Part shown: positions 1-6,622 of the stretch, piece after piece
How the letters are laid out: the number at the start of each line of letters is the position of its first letter
How positions within the stretch are numbered: position 1 is the stretch's first letter
From: an uncultured Chromatiaceae bacterium
Lineage (GTDB): Bacteria > Pseudomonadota > Gammaproteobacteria > Enterobacterales > Alteromonadaceae
Assembly: GCA_946482325.1 (NCBI GenBank)
Contig: CAMLRA010000073.1
Span: 1 to 19,125, forward strand
Direction: 5' to 3'
Length of the DNA: 19,125 nt
The notes under the pieces: model-generated
The model's input: only the letters and a program-made list of their open reading frames with translations
Database searches by the model: none
What the model was told of the DNA's origin: nothing
Program-made: the position numbers and the translations under genes

Positions 1-1771
1 CTTGGATGAGCACCATATCTCTACCGGCGGCGCTTCCAGTACAGCACTGGGTAAAATTGAAGAACTGCGGGTGCTCGACAACAACGGCGACAAAGAAGCA
101 GTTTTCGCCCGCTTCAGCAATTCGACCATCCAGACCGAAAACCGCGCTGACTATAACGAGTCGGTGTTTAATCAGGTGTCGCTCACTGCCGACTGGCAAG
201 TCAGTGACAACTTAGGCGCCAAGTTTATGTTTGGTACCAGCACTTCTGACTACGACCAGCCGCGCGTTGATAAAGTGAACCTGATCCGCACTGGTGGTAT
301 CACCACAGATTTCACTCAGGACCGCTATTACGGCGTCAACACTTATGACTTTGACCCAACGGCGCTCTCTGGCTGGGCGGTGAAAGATCTGTATTTCCGT
401 GAAGACTATATCGCCACTGATTTTGACAATATCAAAGCTGATTTCCGTTATGACGTGTCAGACACCAGCAATATCGACTTTGGTTTGAACCTGAAGAAAT
501 TCAAGAACAGCGGCGATAACCGTGAAGATGCCGGTTATGTGCAGTCCAAAGCGACTCCGCTGAATAACGGCGTCAAGACGTTAAGTGATGCGGTCAGCTC
601 GGTGTACAGCGTGCACCCGGATATGGCATGGCGTCAGGCCGATGTCGCTGCGCTGCAGGCGTTTTATGGCATTTCGGACCTGAAACTTGGCACTGACAAA
701 ATTATCCAGACCAACTCTTACACCGTGGAAGAGAATACCGATGCGGCTTACACCCAATACAGCTGGGAGAGCATGATCGGCGGGAAAGTGCTGCGTGGTA
801 ATGTCGGCGCCCGTTATTACAAAACTGACCTGACTTCTATCGGTGTGTCGCAGGGCAAACCGGTTGAAATTACCCGTGATTATTCCGGTGTGTTACCAAG
901 CCTGAACCTGGTGTATGAACTGGAAGATGATTTATTGCTGCGCGCTGGTGTCAGTAAAAACCTGACGCGCCCGGCGCTGAGCGCGATTTCGGTCTCAGCC
1001 AATGTGGCACAGATGACAGGTTCACCAGGTGAAGTCGGTAAAATCACCGTAGGTAACCCGGATCTGGAACCCTTTGAATCGGTCAACTTTGATCTCGCCA
1101 TCGAGCAGTACTACGAGGGCGTAGGTTCTTTGTCAGCGGCAGTGTTCAAAAAAGACATTGAAAACTTCATCGTGACCGAAGTGACCACAGTCAAATACAG
1201 CGACACTGGTCTGCCAGCGTCATTGCTGCCAAACGGCGCCACCATGGATTCACTGTTTGATGTGACATCACCACAAAACTCAGATGAATCGACCATCAAA
1301 GGGGCGGAAATTGCGTTCCAGCGCGACCTGGATTTCCTGCCGGCACCATTTGACAAGTTGGGCATTATTGCCAACTACACCTGGGTAGATGGCACTGCGC
1401 TGTACCGCAATGTGCAGGGCACAGGTCAAACGCAGGAGAAGAGCTTCCCTGGACTGTCGAAAAACAGTTACAACATGACGTTGTATTATGAAGCGGACAA
1501 CTGGGGCGGCCGGATCGCAGCAGCCAGTCGCAGCCAATACATCAGTGTGGTCGAAGGCGGTTTGCGCGATGAAGATGAACGCGGTTTCCATAAAACCACT
1601 TTCGTTGATTTCTCAGCGTTTTATCAGCTGTCGGAAAATCTGAAGTTTACGGTTGAAGCCATCAACCTGACCAACGAACGTGAAGAGCAATACAGTGACT
1701 CGAACGACCGTCAGTACAACACCACCACCAGTGGCCGTACTTACGCCGCCGGTTTCAGTTACAAGTTCTGA
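1..1771 (+). CDS. TonB-dependent receptor, C-terminal beta-barrel part (5' end cut by window)
   Basis: Outer-membrane active transporter, probably for an oligosaccharide or glycolipid headgroup, driven by TonB-ExbBD. About 589 residues are visible, in the frame starting at base 2. The apparent TTG start there is only the window edge, because the signal peptide, any TonB box and the plug domain are missing. What remains is rich in alternating aromatic/polar strands. It has the motif VGNPDLEPFESVNFDLAIEQYY (about residues 350-372, where numbering starts at the window edge), typical of the TonB-Xanthomonas/Caulobacter receptor family (TIGR01782 type). It ends in ...AAGFSYKF with a terminal Phe, the usual BAM-recognised outer-membrane signature. 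A hairpin follows the stop. Its position before the glycosidase operon suggests it imports that operon's substrate or product; the ligand cannot be read from sequence. The family call is firm, the ligand is inference. Confidence 0.93.
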   Translation, partial: LDEHHISTGGASSTALGKIEELRVLDNNGDKEAVFARFSNSTIQTENRADYNESVFNQVSLTADWQVSDNLGAKFMFGTSTSDYDQPRVDKVNLIRTGGITTDFTQDRYYGVNTYDFDPTALSGWAVKDLYFREDYIATDFDNIKADFRYDVSDTSNIDFGLNLKKFKNSGDNREDAGYVQSKATPLNNGVKTLSDAVSSVYSVHPDMAWRQADVAALQAFYGISDLKLGTDKIIQTNSYTVEENTDAAYTQYSWESMIGGKVLRGNVGARYYKTDLTSIGVSQGKPVEITRDYSGVLPSLNLVYELEDDLLLRAGVSKNLTRPALSAISVSANVAQMTGSPGEVGKITVGNPDLEPFESVNFDLAIEQYYEGVGSLSAAVFKKDIENFIVTEVTTVKYSDTGLPASLLPNGATMDSLFDVTSPQNSDESTIKGAEIAFQRDLDFLPAPFDKLGIIANYTWVDGTALYRNVQGTGQTQEKSFPGLSKNSYNMTLYYEADNWGGRIAAASRSQYISVVEGGLRDEDERGFHKTTFVDFSAFYQLSENLKFTVEAINLTNEREEQYSDSNDRQYNTTTSGRTYAAGFSYKF

Positions 1772-1776
1772 TCTGA

Positions 1777-1793
1777 AGGCGGCTCTGCCGCCT
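1777..1793 (+). terminator. Hairpin just after the receptor stop codon
   Basis: AGGCGGC-TCT-GCCGCCT forms a perfect 7-bp GC-rich stem with a 3-nt loop, 5 nt after the TonB receptor stop. No clean T-run follows (GAAGTTCGTTTT comes next), so it is either a weak terminator or a 3'-end stabiliser. Confidence 0.45.
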
Positions 1794-1850
1794 GAAGTTC
1801 GTTTTGAGGTGAGTTTTCGGCGGCATGGAAGCTGCCACATTTTGTGTGCA

Positions 1851-1896
1851 CCGGCGGTATCTAAGAAACAGTCCTGCGTCCGCCGCCGGTTTTTTT
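1851..1896 (+). terminator. Putative Rho-independent terminator after the receptor
   Basis: Stem arms CCGGCGG (1851-1857) and CCGCCGG (1883-1889) are followed directly by seven T (1890-1896). The 25-nt loop is longer than usual, but arm, GC content and T-run match an intrinsic terminator. It would separate receptor transcription from the glycosidase operon. Confidence 0.55.
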
Positions 1897-1926
1897 ATGC
1901 GCACCATCCATGGTGCTTACCCGTTG

Positions 1927-1953
1927 GGCCAACGCGTTGCGTTGTTCAAAAAC
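1927..1953 (+). repeat. Direct repeat copy 1 (leader)
   Basis: GGCCAA followed by C, then GCGTTGCGTTGTTCAAAAAC. It matches 26 of 27 bases of the copy at 2000-2026; only the seventh base differs. Its last 6 bases enter the hairpin at 1948-1968. Period between copies is 73 nt. Confidence 0.85.
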
Positions 1954-1968
1954 GCTCCGGGCGTTTTT
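1948..1968 (+). terminator. Hairpin with T-run, possible intrinsic terminator
   Basis: AAAAACGC-TCCGG-GCGTTTTT is a perfect 8-bp stem with a 5-nt loop ending in five T. The A-run on the left means it could act in both directions. It lies 73 nt upstream of the GH89 start, so it could attenuate transcription into the operon. Confidence 0.5.
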
Positions 1969-1999
1969 GTATGCTTACCCCAGTGGTACAAGGCTGTGA

Positions 2000-2026
2000 G
2001 GCCAAGGCGTTGCGTTGTTCAAAAAC
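2000..2026 (+). repeat. Direct repeat copy 2 (just before the GH89 ribosome site)
   Basis: Second copy of the 27-nt repeat, GGCCAA followed by G, then GCGTTGCGTTGTTCAAAAAC. Here the downstream half of the hairpin is absent; the sequence runs instead into TTCTGGAG, the ribosome binding site. Confidence 0.85.
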
Positions 2027-2041
2027 TTCTGGAGAATCCTT

Positions 2042-4354
2042 TTGCTCAGCACTTTCTTTCCCCGTCGCTCTGTGTTCTTGCCGCTGCTGGTATTGACTCT
2101 CTCTACGCTGGCGTCCGCTGTTTCAGCGTCAACGCAACCTGCCGGTAAATCCGCAAATCAAGCTGCCTACAGCACACAGCAGGAGAACACGGTTGAGGCA
2201 ATTTTTCAGCGCCTGAGCGGTGACAGCAAACTACCACTGCAGTGGACTTTGCAAAGCGATAATCAGCCGCATTGGGTAGAAACCAGCATCGAAAACGGTG
2301 TGATTAAAGTGCGCGGTAATGCCGCCACAGCACTGGCTTATGGCGCTTATCAGCTGCTGCGCAGCCAGGGTTATCTGAGTGTCAGCTGGGAAGGCAACCG
2401 GCTTGAACTGCCGGCAAGGTTGCCGGACGTGGCGCCGCAACGCCTCGACAGTTTGTTTACCGACCGCGCTTATCTGAACGTCTGTGCTTATGGTTATTCC
2501 AGCCCCTGGTGGGATTGGCCGCGCTGGCAGCAGGAAATGGACTGGATGGCGCTGCACGGCGTAACCCAGCCGGTCGCGATGGAAGGGCAGGAGTTTATCT
2601 GGCAACAGCTGTGGCGCGAATTTGGCCTAAGCGACACTGAGCTGACGCAGTATCTTTCCGGCCCGGCGTTTTTGCCGTGGCAACGCATGGGCAATATCGA
2701 AGCGCATGCCGGCCCGTTACCGCAATCTTATATTGAGAAAAAACGCCAGTTACAACGCCAAATCCTGACGCAGATGCAGGCGCTGCAAATGCAGCCGGTG
2801 GTGCCGGCGTTTTCCGGTTATGTGCCGGATGGCTTAAAGCAGTTATTCCCAAAGGCGCGGATCAAAAAAATGAAAGCCTGGTCCGGTTTTGCCCGTGAAA
2901 CTTACTGGCTGGACCCGGCCGACCCGCTGTTCAGCAAAATTGCCAAAAGATTTATTGAGTTATATCAGGCCGAATATGGCCCGCAGCGGTATTTCCTGCT
3001 TGATGCTTTTAACGAAATGCTGCCGCCGGTATCTGCTGCCAATAAAAACGCAGAGCTGGCCAATTATGGCGCCGCTTTATATCAGACTCTGGCGCAGGCC
3101 TCGCCGGGCGCTATTTGGGTGATGCAGGGCTGGATGTTTGGCTCGGACGCGCATTTCTGGGATTTACCGGCTATTGAGGCGTTTTTAAGCAAAGTGCCGG
3201 CCAATAACATGCTTATTCATGACATCGGCAACGACAGATTTGACGTCTGGCAAAAAGCCAAAGGTTTTTATGGCAAACCCTGGGTCTTTGGTTTTATCCA
3301 TAACTATGGCGGCAGTAACCCGGTTTATGGCGACTTTGATTTTTACCGTCACAAAACCAATATTGCGCTGAATCACGCCGACAAAGGCCAGCTGCGCGGG
3401 TTTGGCGCTTTCCCGGAAGGCATTCATTCCAACAGTCTGGTGTATGACTTTATGTTTGATTTGGCGTGGCAGGCGAAAAATACGGCACCGACTCAGCAAG
3501 TTTCGACCACCGACTGGTTAGCGCAGCAGCTGCAGGCGCGCTACGGCGAGCTGGACCCGGCTGTCAAAGCGCAGTGGCTGAATATCTACAAAGCGGTGTA
3601 CAGCACGCGTTATTGGGAACCGCGTTGGTGGGAAGATGCTGCCGGCGGCGCTTTGTTGCAAAAACGCCCCAAGCTCGACTACCTGCGTTACAGCGGCGCG
3701 CCGGGCAATTTGATGTTGCTGGACCAGGCGCTGCGTGATTTAACCCAGTTACCAGCAAGCGCGCTCAAAGCCCCCTTGCTGCAGTTTGATTTGGTCGATT
3801 TACAGCGCCACAGCGCCACACAGCACATCGATATGCTGTTGCAGAATACGATGCTGGCGTACAGCCAGGGCCAGTTAGCGCAGGGCGATAAACTGCGGGC
3901 ACAAGTCAAAGCGCTGGTTCTCGCCGTCGATGCGTTAATGGGCTATCAGGCCGTTGGAACCAAACGCGAAACTTTGTATTCCTGGGTAGCGGACGCACGG
4001 GCTTATGGCGACACCACTACTGAAAAAGCTTTGTATGAACACAATGCCAAACTGCAGGTGACGCGCTGGGGCGGCGATAAACTAAAAGACTATGCGTCCA
4101 AGGCTTGGTTTGGCTTATACGCCCAGTATTACCTGCCGCGCTGGGAGCTGTTTTTCAGTGCGCAGCGCGAGGCTTTGGTGGCGAAAAAGCCTTTTGATGC
4201 CAAAGCTGCTGAGGCGAAGTTAATTGCTTTTGATGATGTCTGGCTGCAACAGCCGCTGGCGGCGCCGCAACAGGCACCGGCGGATTTAAAGGCCGCACTT
4301 TCGGCCATTCAGCAACAAATTCTGGCCAGTAAAGCGCCACCTTCTAACCTGTAA
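2042..4354 (+). CDS. Alpha-N-acetylglucosaminidase, GH89 (NAGLU family), exported
   Basis: Exo-acting hydrolase that removes terminal alpha-linked GlcNAc with retention. I chose TTG 2042 (770 aa): GGAG at 2031-2034 sits 7 nt upstream, and it opens a good Sec signal peptide (MLSTFFPRR, then a Leu/Val-rich core, then ASAVSA). An earlier TTG at 2015 has no such site. Domains: NAGLU N-terminal about 35-115, central barrel about 140-465, helical C-terminal region to the end. The barrel opens with YLNVCAYGYSSPWWDWPRWQ from residue 144, close to human NAGLU. Catalytic glutamates by family alignment: E325 in DAFNEMLPP and E459 in AFPEGIHSN. All family landmarks are intact. First gene of a tight operon, 15 nt before nagX, whose product could make its substrate by acetylating GlcN. 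Acts in the periplasm or at the cell surface. Family call firm; natural substrate inferred. Confidence 0.95.
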   Translation: MLSTFFPRRSVFLPLLVLTLSTLASAVSASTQPAGKSANQAAYSTQQENTVEAIFQRLSGDSKLPLQWTLQSDNQPHWVETSIENGVIKVRGNAATALAYGAYQLLRSQGYLSVSWEGNRLELPARLPDVAPQRLDSLFTDRAYLNVCAYGYSSPWWDWPRWQQEMDWMALHGVTQPVAMEGQEFIWQQLWREFGLSDTELTQYLSGPAFLPWQRMGNIEAHAGPLPQSYIEKKRQLQRQILTQMQALQMQPVVPAFSGYVPDGLKQLFPKARIKKMKAWSGFARETYWLDPADPLFSKIAKRFIELYQAEYGPQRYFLLDAFNEMLPPVSAANKNAELANYGAALYQTLAQASPGAIWVMQGWMFGSDAHFWDLPAIEAFLSKVPANNMLIHDIGNDRFDVWQKAKGFYGKPWVFGFIHNYGGSNPVYGDFDFYRHKTNIALNHADKGQLRGFGAFPEGIHSNSLVYDFMFDLAWQAKNTAPTQQVSTTDWLAQQLQARYGELDPAVKAQWLNIYKAVYSTRYWEPRWWEDAAGGALLQKRPKLDYLRYSGAPGNLMLLDQALRDLTQLPASALKAPLLQFDLVDLQRHSATQHIDMLLQNTMLAYSQGQLAQGDKLRAQVKALVLAVDALMGYQAVGTKRETLYSWVADARAYGDTTTEKALYEHNAKLQVTRWGGDKLKDYASKAWFGLYAQYYLPRWELFFSAQREALVAKKPFDAKAAEAKLIAFDDVWLQQPLAAPQQAPADLKAALSAIQQQILASKAPPSNL

Positions 4355-4369
4355 CCGGAAGCAGTACTG

Positions 4370-5485
4370 ATGCAGAACAACCGACTGATAGCGCTGGACC
4401 TGTTTCGAGGCCTGACCATCCTGATGATGATTATGGTCAACAGCCCCAATACTTACGGCACTTTCTCCCACGCCTATTGGGATGGCGTTACTTTTGCCGA
4501 TTTTGTTTATCCGTTTTTTCTGGTGATTGTTGGGGTAGCGATTGGCCTTGGGTTTGCGCCACTGCCCGGTGGGCAACAGCGCAGCAGCGCGCAAATTCGC
4601 CAGGCTTTACCAAAAATAGCGCGCCGCACTGTGCTGTTATTTGCGCTTGGGCTGTTCGTCAATCTGATGTATCTGAAATTCAGCGATGTGCGGGTGCTTG
4701 GCGTATTGCAGCGGATTGCGATTGTCTATGGCGTCTGTGCCGTGCTGACTTTGTATTGCCAGTGGCGCAGTTTACTCGCCATCGCGCTGGGTATTTTGCT
4801 GGGGTATTGGCTGCTGATTTTATGGCTGCCGGCACCTGGGCTGGTGGCGGGCCAGCTCGAACGCGGTGCCAATCTGGTGAACTGGGTCGATAGTGCCTTT
4901 TTGCCCGGCATGTTGTGGCGCGGCAGCTGGGACCCGGAGGGCTTGCTCAGCACTTTACCGGCGATCAGCAGCGGTCTTGCCGGTGTGTTACTGGCCCGTG
5001 TGATCCAGGCCAGTAAAGGCCAGGATTTGCATATCTTAGTCAGCCGGCTCTTTGTGGTTGGTGTGCTCTGTTGTTTTGCCGGCTGGTTATGGAGCCTGCA
5101 GTTCCCGCTGATTAAACAGATCTGGAGCAGCTCTTTTGTGCTGGTCACCAGCGACATGGCGGCGATAGTGCTGGCCACTTTGATCTGGTACTGCGACTGC
5201 GCCGGTTATCGTGCTTTGACCCGGGTGCCGCTGATTTTTGGCTCTAATGCGATTGTGGCTTATGTGCTGCACGTGGCGCTGGAAAAGCTGTTGGAAGTAC
5301 CGCTTGGCGCATTTGTAGGTGACTCTGCCGGTAGCCTGTCGGTGCTCGGGCATTATCAGGCCTTTGCCCTTGCGGCCGGCTTTAATCAGTTCTGCACTGT
5401 GGGCCTTTGGATGCTGCTGGTTGTCGGCGTGTGTTACCTGCCGGTGTATGCGCTTTATCGCGCCAACATCTTTGTGCGGATTTAA
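4370..5485 (+). CDS. nagX: Transmembrane glucosamine N-acetyltransferase, NagX/HGSNAT-like (COG4299, DUF5009)
   Basis: Inner-membrane acetyltransferase of the family that includes human heparan-alpha-glucosaminide N-acetyltransferase, which moves acetyl groups from cytosolic acetyl-CoA across a membrane to terminal alpha-GlcN. ATG 4370 has GGAAGC 8 nt upstream; 371 aa, about ten hydrophobic segments. The signature LDLFRGLTI (residues 9-17) and FSHAYWDG are present. H34 corresponds to the histidine proposed as acetyl carrier in HGSNAT (human KHASWNG), followed by a conserved YPFF segment. It lies 15 nt after GH89 and 3 nt before the phospholipase gene. In other bacteria nagX usually sits in GlcNAc-use operons; here it pairs with GH89, copying the lysosomal HGSNAT-NAGLU pair. 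Which acceptor it acetylates is inference. Confidence 0.9.
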   Translation: MQNNRLIALDLFRGLTILMMIMVNSPNTYGTFSHAYWDGVTFADFVYPFFLVIVGVAIGLGFAPLPGGQQRSSAQIRQALPKIARRTVLLFALGLFVNLMYLKFSDVRVLGVLQRIAIVYGVCAVLTLYCQWRSLLAIALGILLGYWLLILWLPAPGLVAGQLERGANLVNWVDSAFLPGMLWRGSWDPEGLLSTLPAISSGLAGVLLARVIQASKGQDLHILVSRLFVVGVLCCFAGWLWSLQFPLIKQIWSSSFVLVTSDMAAIVLATLIWYCDCAGYRALTRVPLIFGSNAIVAYVLHVALEKLLEVPLGAFVGDSAGSLSVLGHYQAFALAAGFNQFCTVGLWMLLVVGVCYLPVYALYRANIFVRI

Positions 5486-5488
5486 CCC

Positions 5489-6622
5489 GTGCTGGCCGTC
5501 GCGCTGTGGGCAGCTTTATCTATGGCAGCGGCACCTTTGCCGGACTGCAAGCTTCATCAGGCGCGTTGGCTTGGCTCACACAATAGTTTTAAACCTGTGT
5601 TGCCGGCGGCTTATTACGCGGCGCTGGCTGACCGGCTGCAACAGCCAGGTGGAACTGCAGCGAAACAACAAGCACTACAGAAACTGCAGAGCCTGCGCTA
5701 CGGCCACGCCAGCCTGACCAGCCAGCTCAATAGCGGCTTGCGTCTGCTGGAGCTGGATTTCCTCAAAGACGACGCCGGAGGCAGTTTTGCTAAGCCCTTG
5801 TTTGGTGCTGAGCTCAAACAGGCAATGCAGCAACAAACTCAGCAAGATTTATCCGCCCGGTATTTCCCTGCAACATTGACCCAGCAGGGTTTTAAAGTGC
5901 TGCATTTGCCGGATATAGATTTCGCCAGTCATTGCGCTCAAGCCCGTGACTGTATCGCTGAGCTGGCGCAGTGGTCGAAAACCAACCCAGGCCACTGGCC
6001 TGTGCTGATTGTGATTAACGTGCGCGAGCAGGGCGCCGGTGCTTATCTGCCGGCAAACTTTGCCAAGAGCGCAGCAAAAGTCGCGCCCTGGCAAACCGAG
6101 GATTATCAGGCGCTGGAGCAGCTGTGGCTGGAAGGTCTTGGCCGTGAACGGCTATTGACGCCGGATGATGTGCGTCAGGTGCCATTAAGCCTAACGGCCA
6201 GTATCCATCAGCATGGCTGGCCGACATTAAAACAGGCTGCGGGCCGTTTTTTGTTGTTATTTGACGGCTCACCGGCGCAGCTCAGCTTATATCGCGCAGA
6301 TCACCCGTCACTCAAAGGCCGGCTGATGTTTGGCAATTATCCCGCAGGTACTGACGAAGCAGCCATTTTGGTGCTGAATGACCCGGTCAGCCAGCAGGCT
6401 GACATCACCAGCGCACTGGCGCAAGGTTTGCTGGTCCGCACCCGCAGTGATGATGGCAATGTGCTTCAACCAGAACGTTTTAGCCATGCGCTTAAAAGTG
6501 GCGCCCAGTTTATCTCATCAGATTTTTATTTGGGCGCGCCGCAAGGCGAGCCCGCGCTGCAATTTCACCTGCCGGACGGGCCTTTTACTGCAGCGTTCTG
6601 CCAAACCAGAGGAACCCCCTGA
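5489..6622 (+). CDS. Ca2+-dependent phosphoinositide phospholipase C, PI-PLC-C1 (SaPLC1-like), exported
   Basis: Cleaves the glycerol-phosphate or ceramide-phosphate side of an inositol phospholipid to release the inositol phosphate headgroup. GTG 5489 is the only upstream choice because the previous in-frame codons include the nagX stop; ATG 5522 would remove the signal sequence. 377 aa, short hydrophobic leader LAVALWAALSMAAA. Family landmarks: LGSHNSF with H31 (first catalytic His), LLELDFLKDD with E88/D90 (likely Ca2+ ligands), GFKVLHLPDIDF with H139 (second His), and the C-terminal RTRSDDGN...SGAQFISSDFYLG block typical of the Streptomyces antibioticus PLC1 group. It starts 3 nt after nagX and its stop overlaps the next start (TGATG), so translation is coupled. 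Family call firm; whether it acts on phosphatidylinositol, GPI or inositol phosphoceramide is not visible. Confidence 0.88.
   Translation: MLAVALWAALSMAAAPLPDCKLHQARWLGSHNSFKPVLPAAYYAALADRLQQPGGTAAKQQALQKLQSLRYGHASLTSQLNSGLRLLELDFLKDDAGGSFAKPLFGAELKQAMQQQTQQDLSARYFPATLTQQGFKVLHLPDIDFASHCAQARDCIAELAQWSKTNPGHWPVLIVINVREQGAGAYLPANFAKSAAKVAPWQTEDYQALEQLWLEGLGRERLLTPDDVRQVPLSLTASIHQHGWPTLKQAAGRFLLLFDGSPAQLSLYRADHPSLKGRLMFGNYPAGTDEAAILVLNDPVSQQADITSALAQGLLVRTRSDDGNVLQPERFSHALKSGAQFISSDFYLGAPQGEPALQFHLPDGPFTAAFCQTRGTP

Larger units (their letters stand above)
1772..2041 (+). other. 270-nt leader between receptor and GH89 operon, hairpin-rich
   Basis: Contains, in order: the hairpin at 1777-1793, the T-run hairpin at 1851-1896, GCACCAT-CC-ATGGTGC (1901-1916), CGTTGG-G-CCAACG (1922-1934), the hairpin at 1948-1968, and a near-exact 27-nt direct repeat. 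I see no convincing -35/-10 pair, so whether the operon has its own promoter or relies on readthrough past these hairpins cannot be decided. The open reading frames crossing it have no gene-like features. Confidence 0.6.

Noticed and set aside
1772..2041. Known metabolite riboswitch in the leader
   Set aside because: Hairpins are present, but I recognise no conserved aptamer core; the repeat explains much of the structure.
1680..2148. Two overlapping + open frames (138 and 107 codons) across the receptor end, leader and GH89 start
   Set aside because: They run through terminator hairpins and the direct repeat, overlap two real genes, and show no domain or ribosome site.
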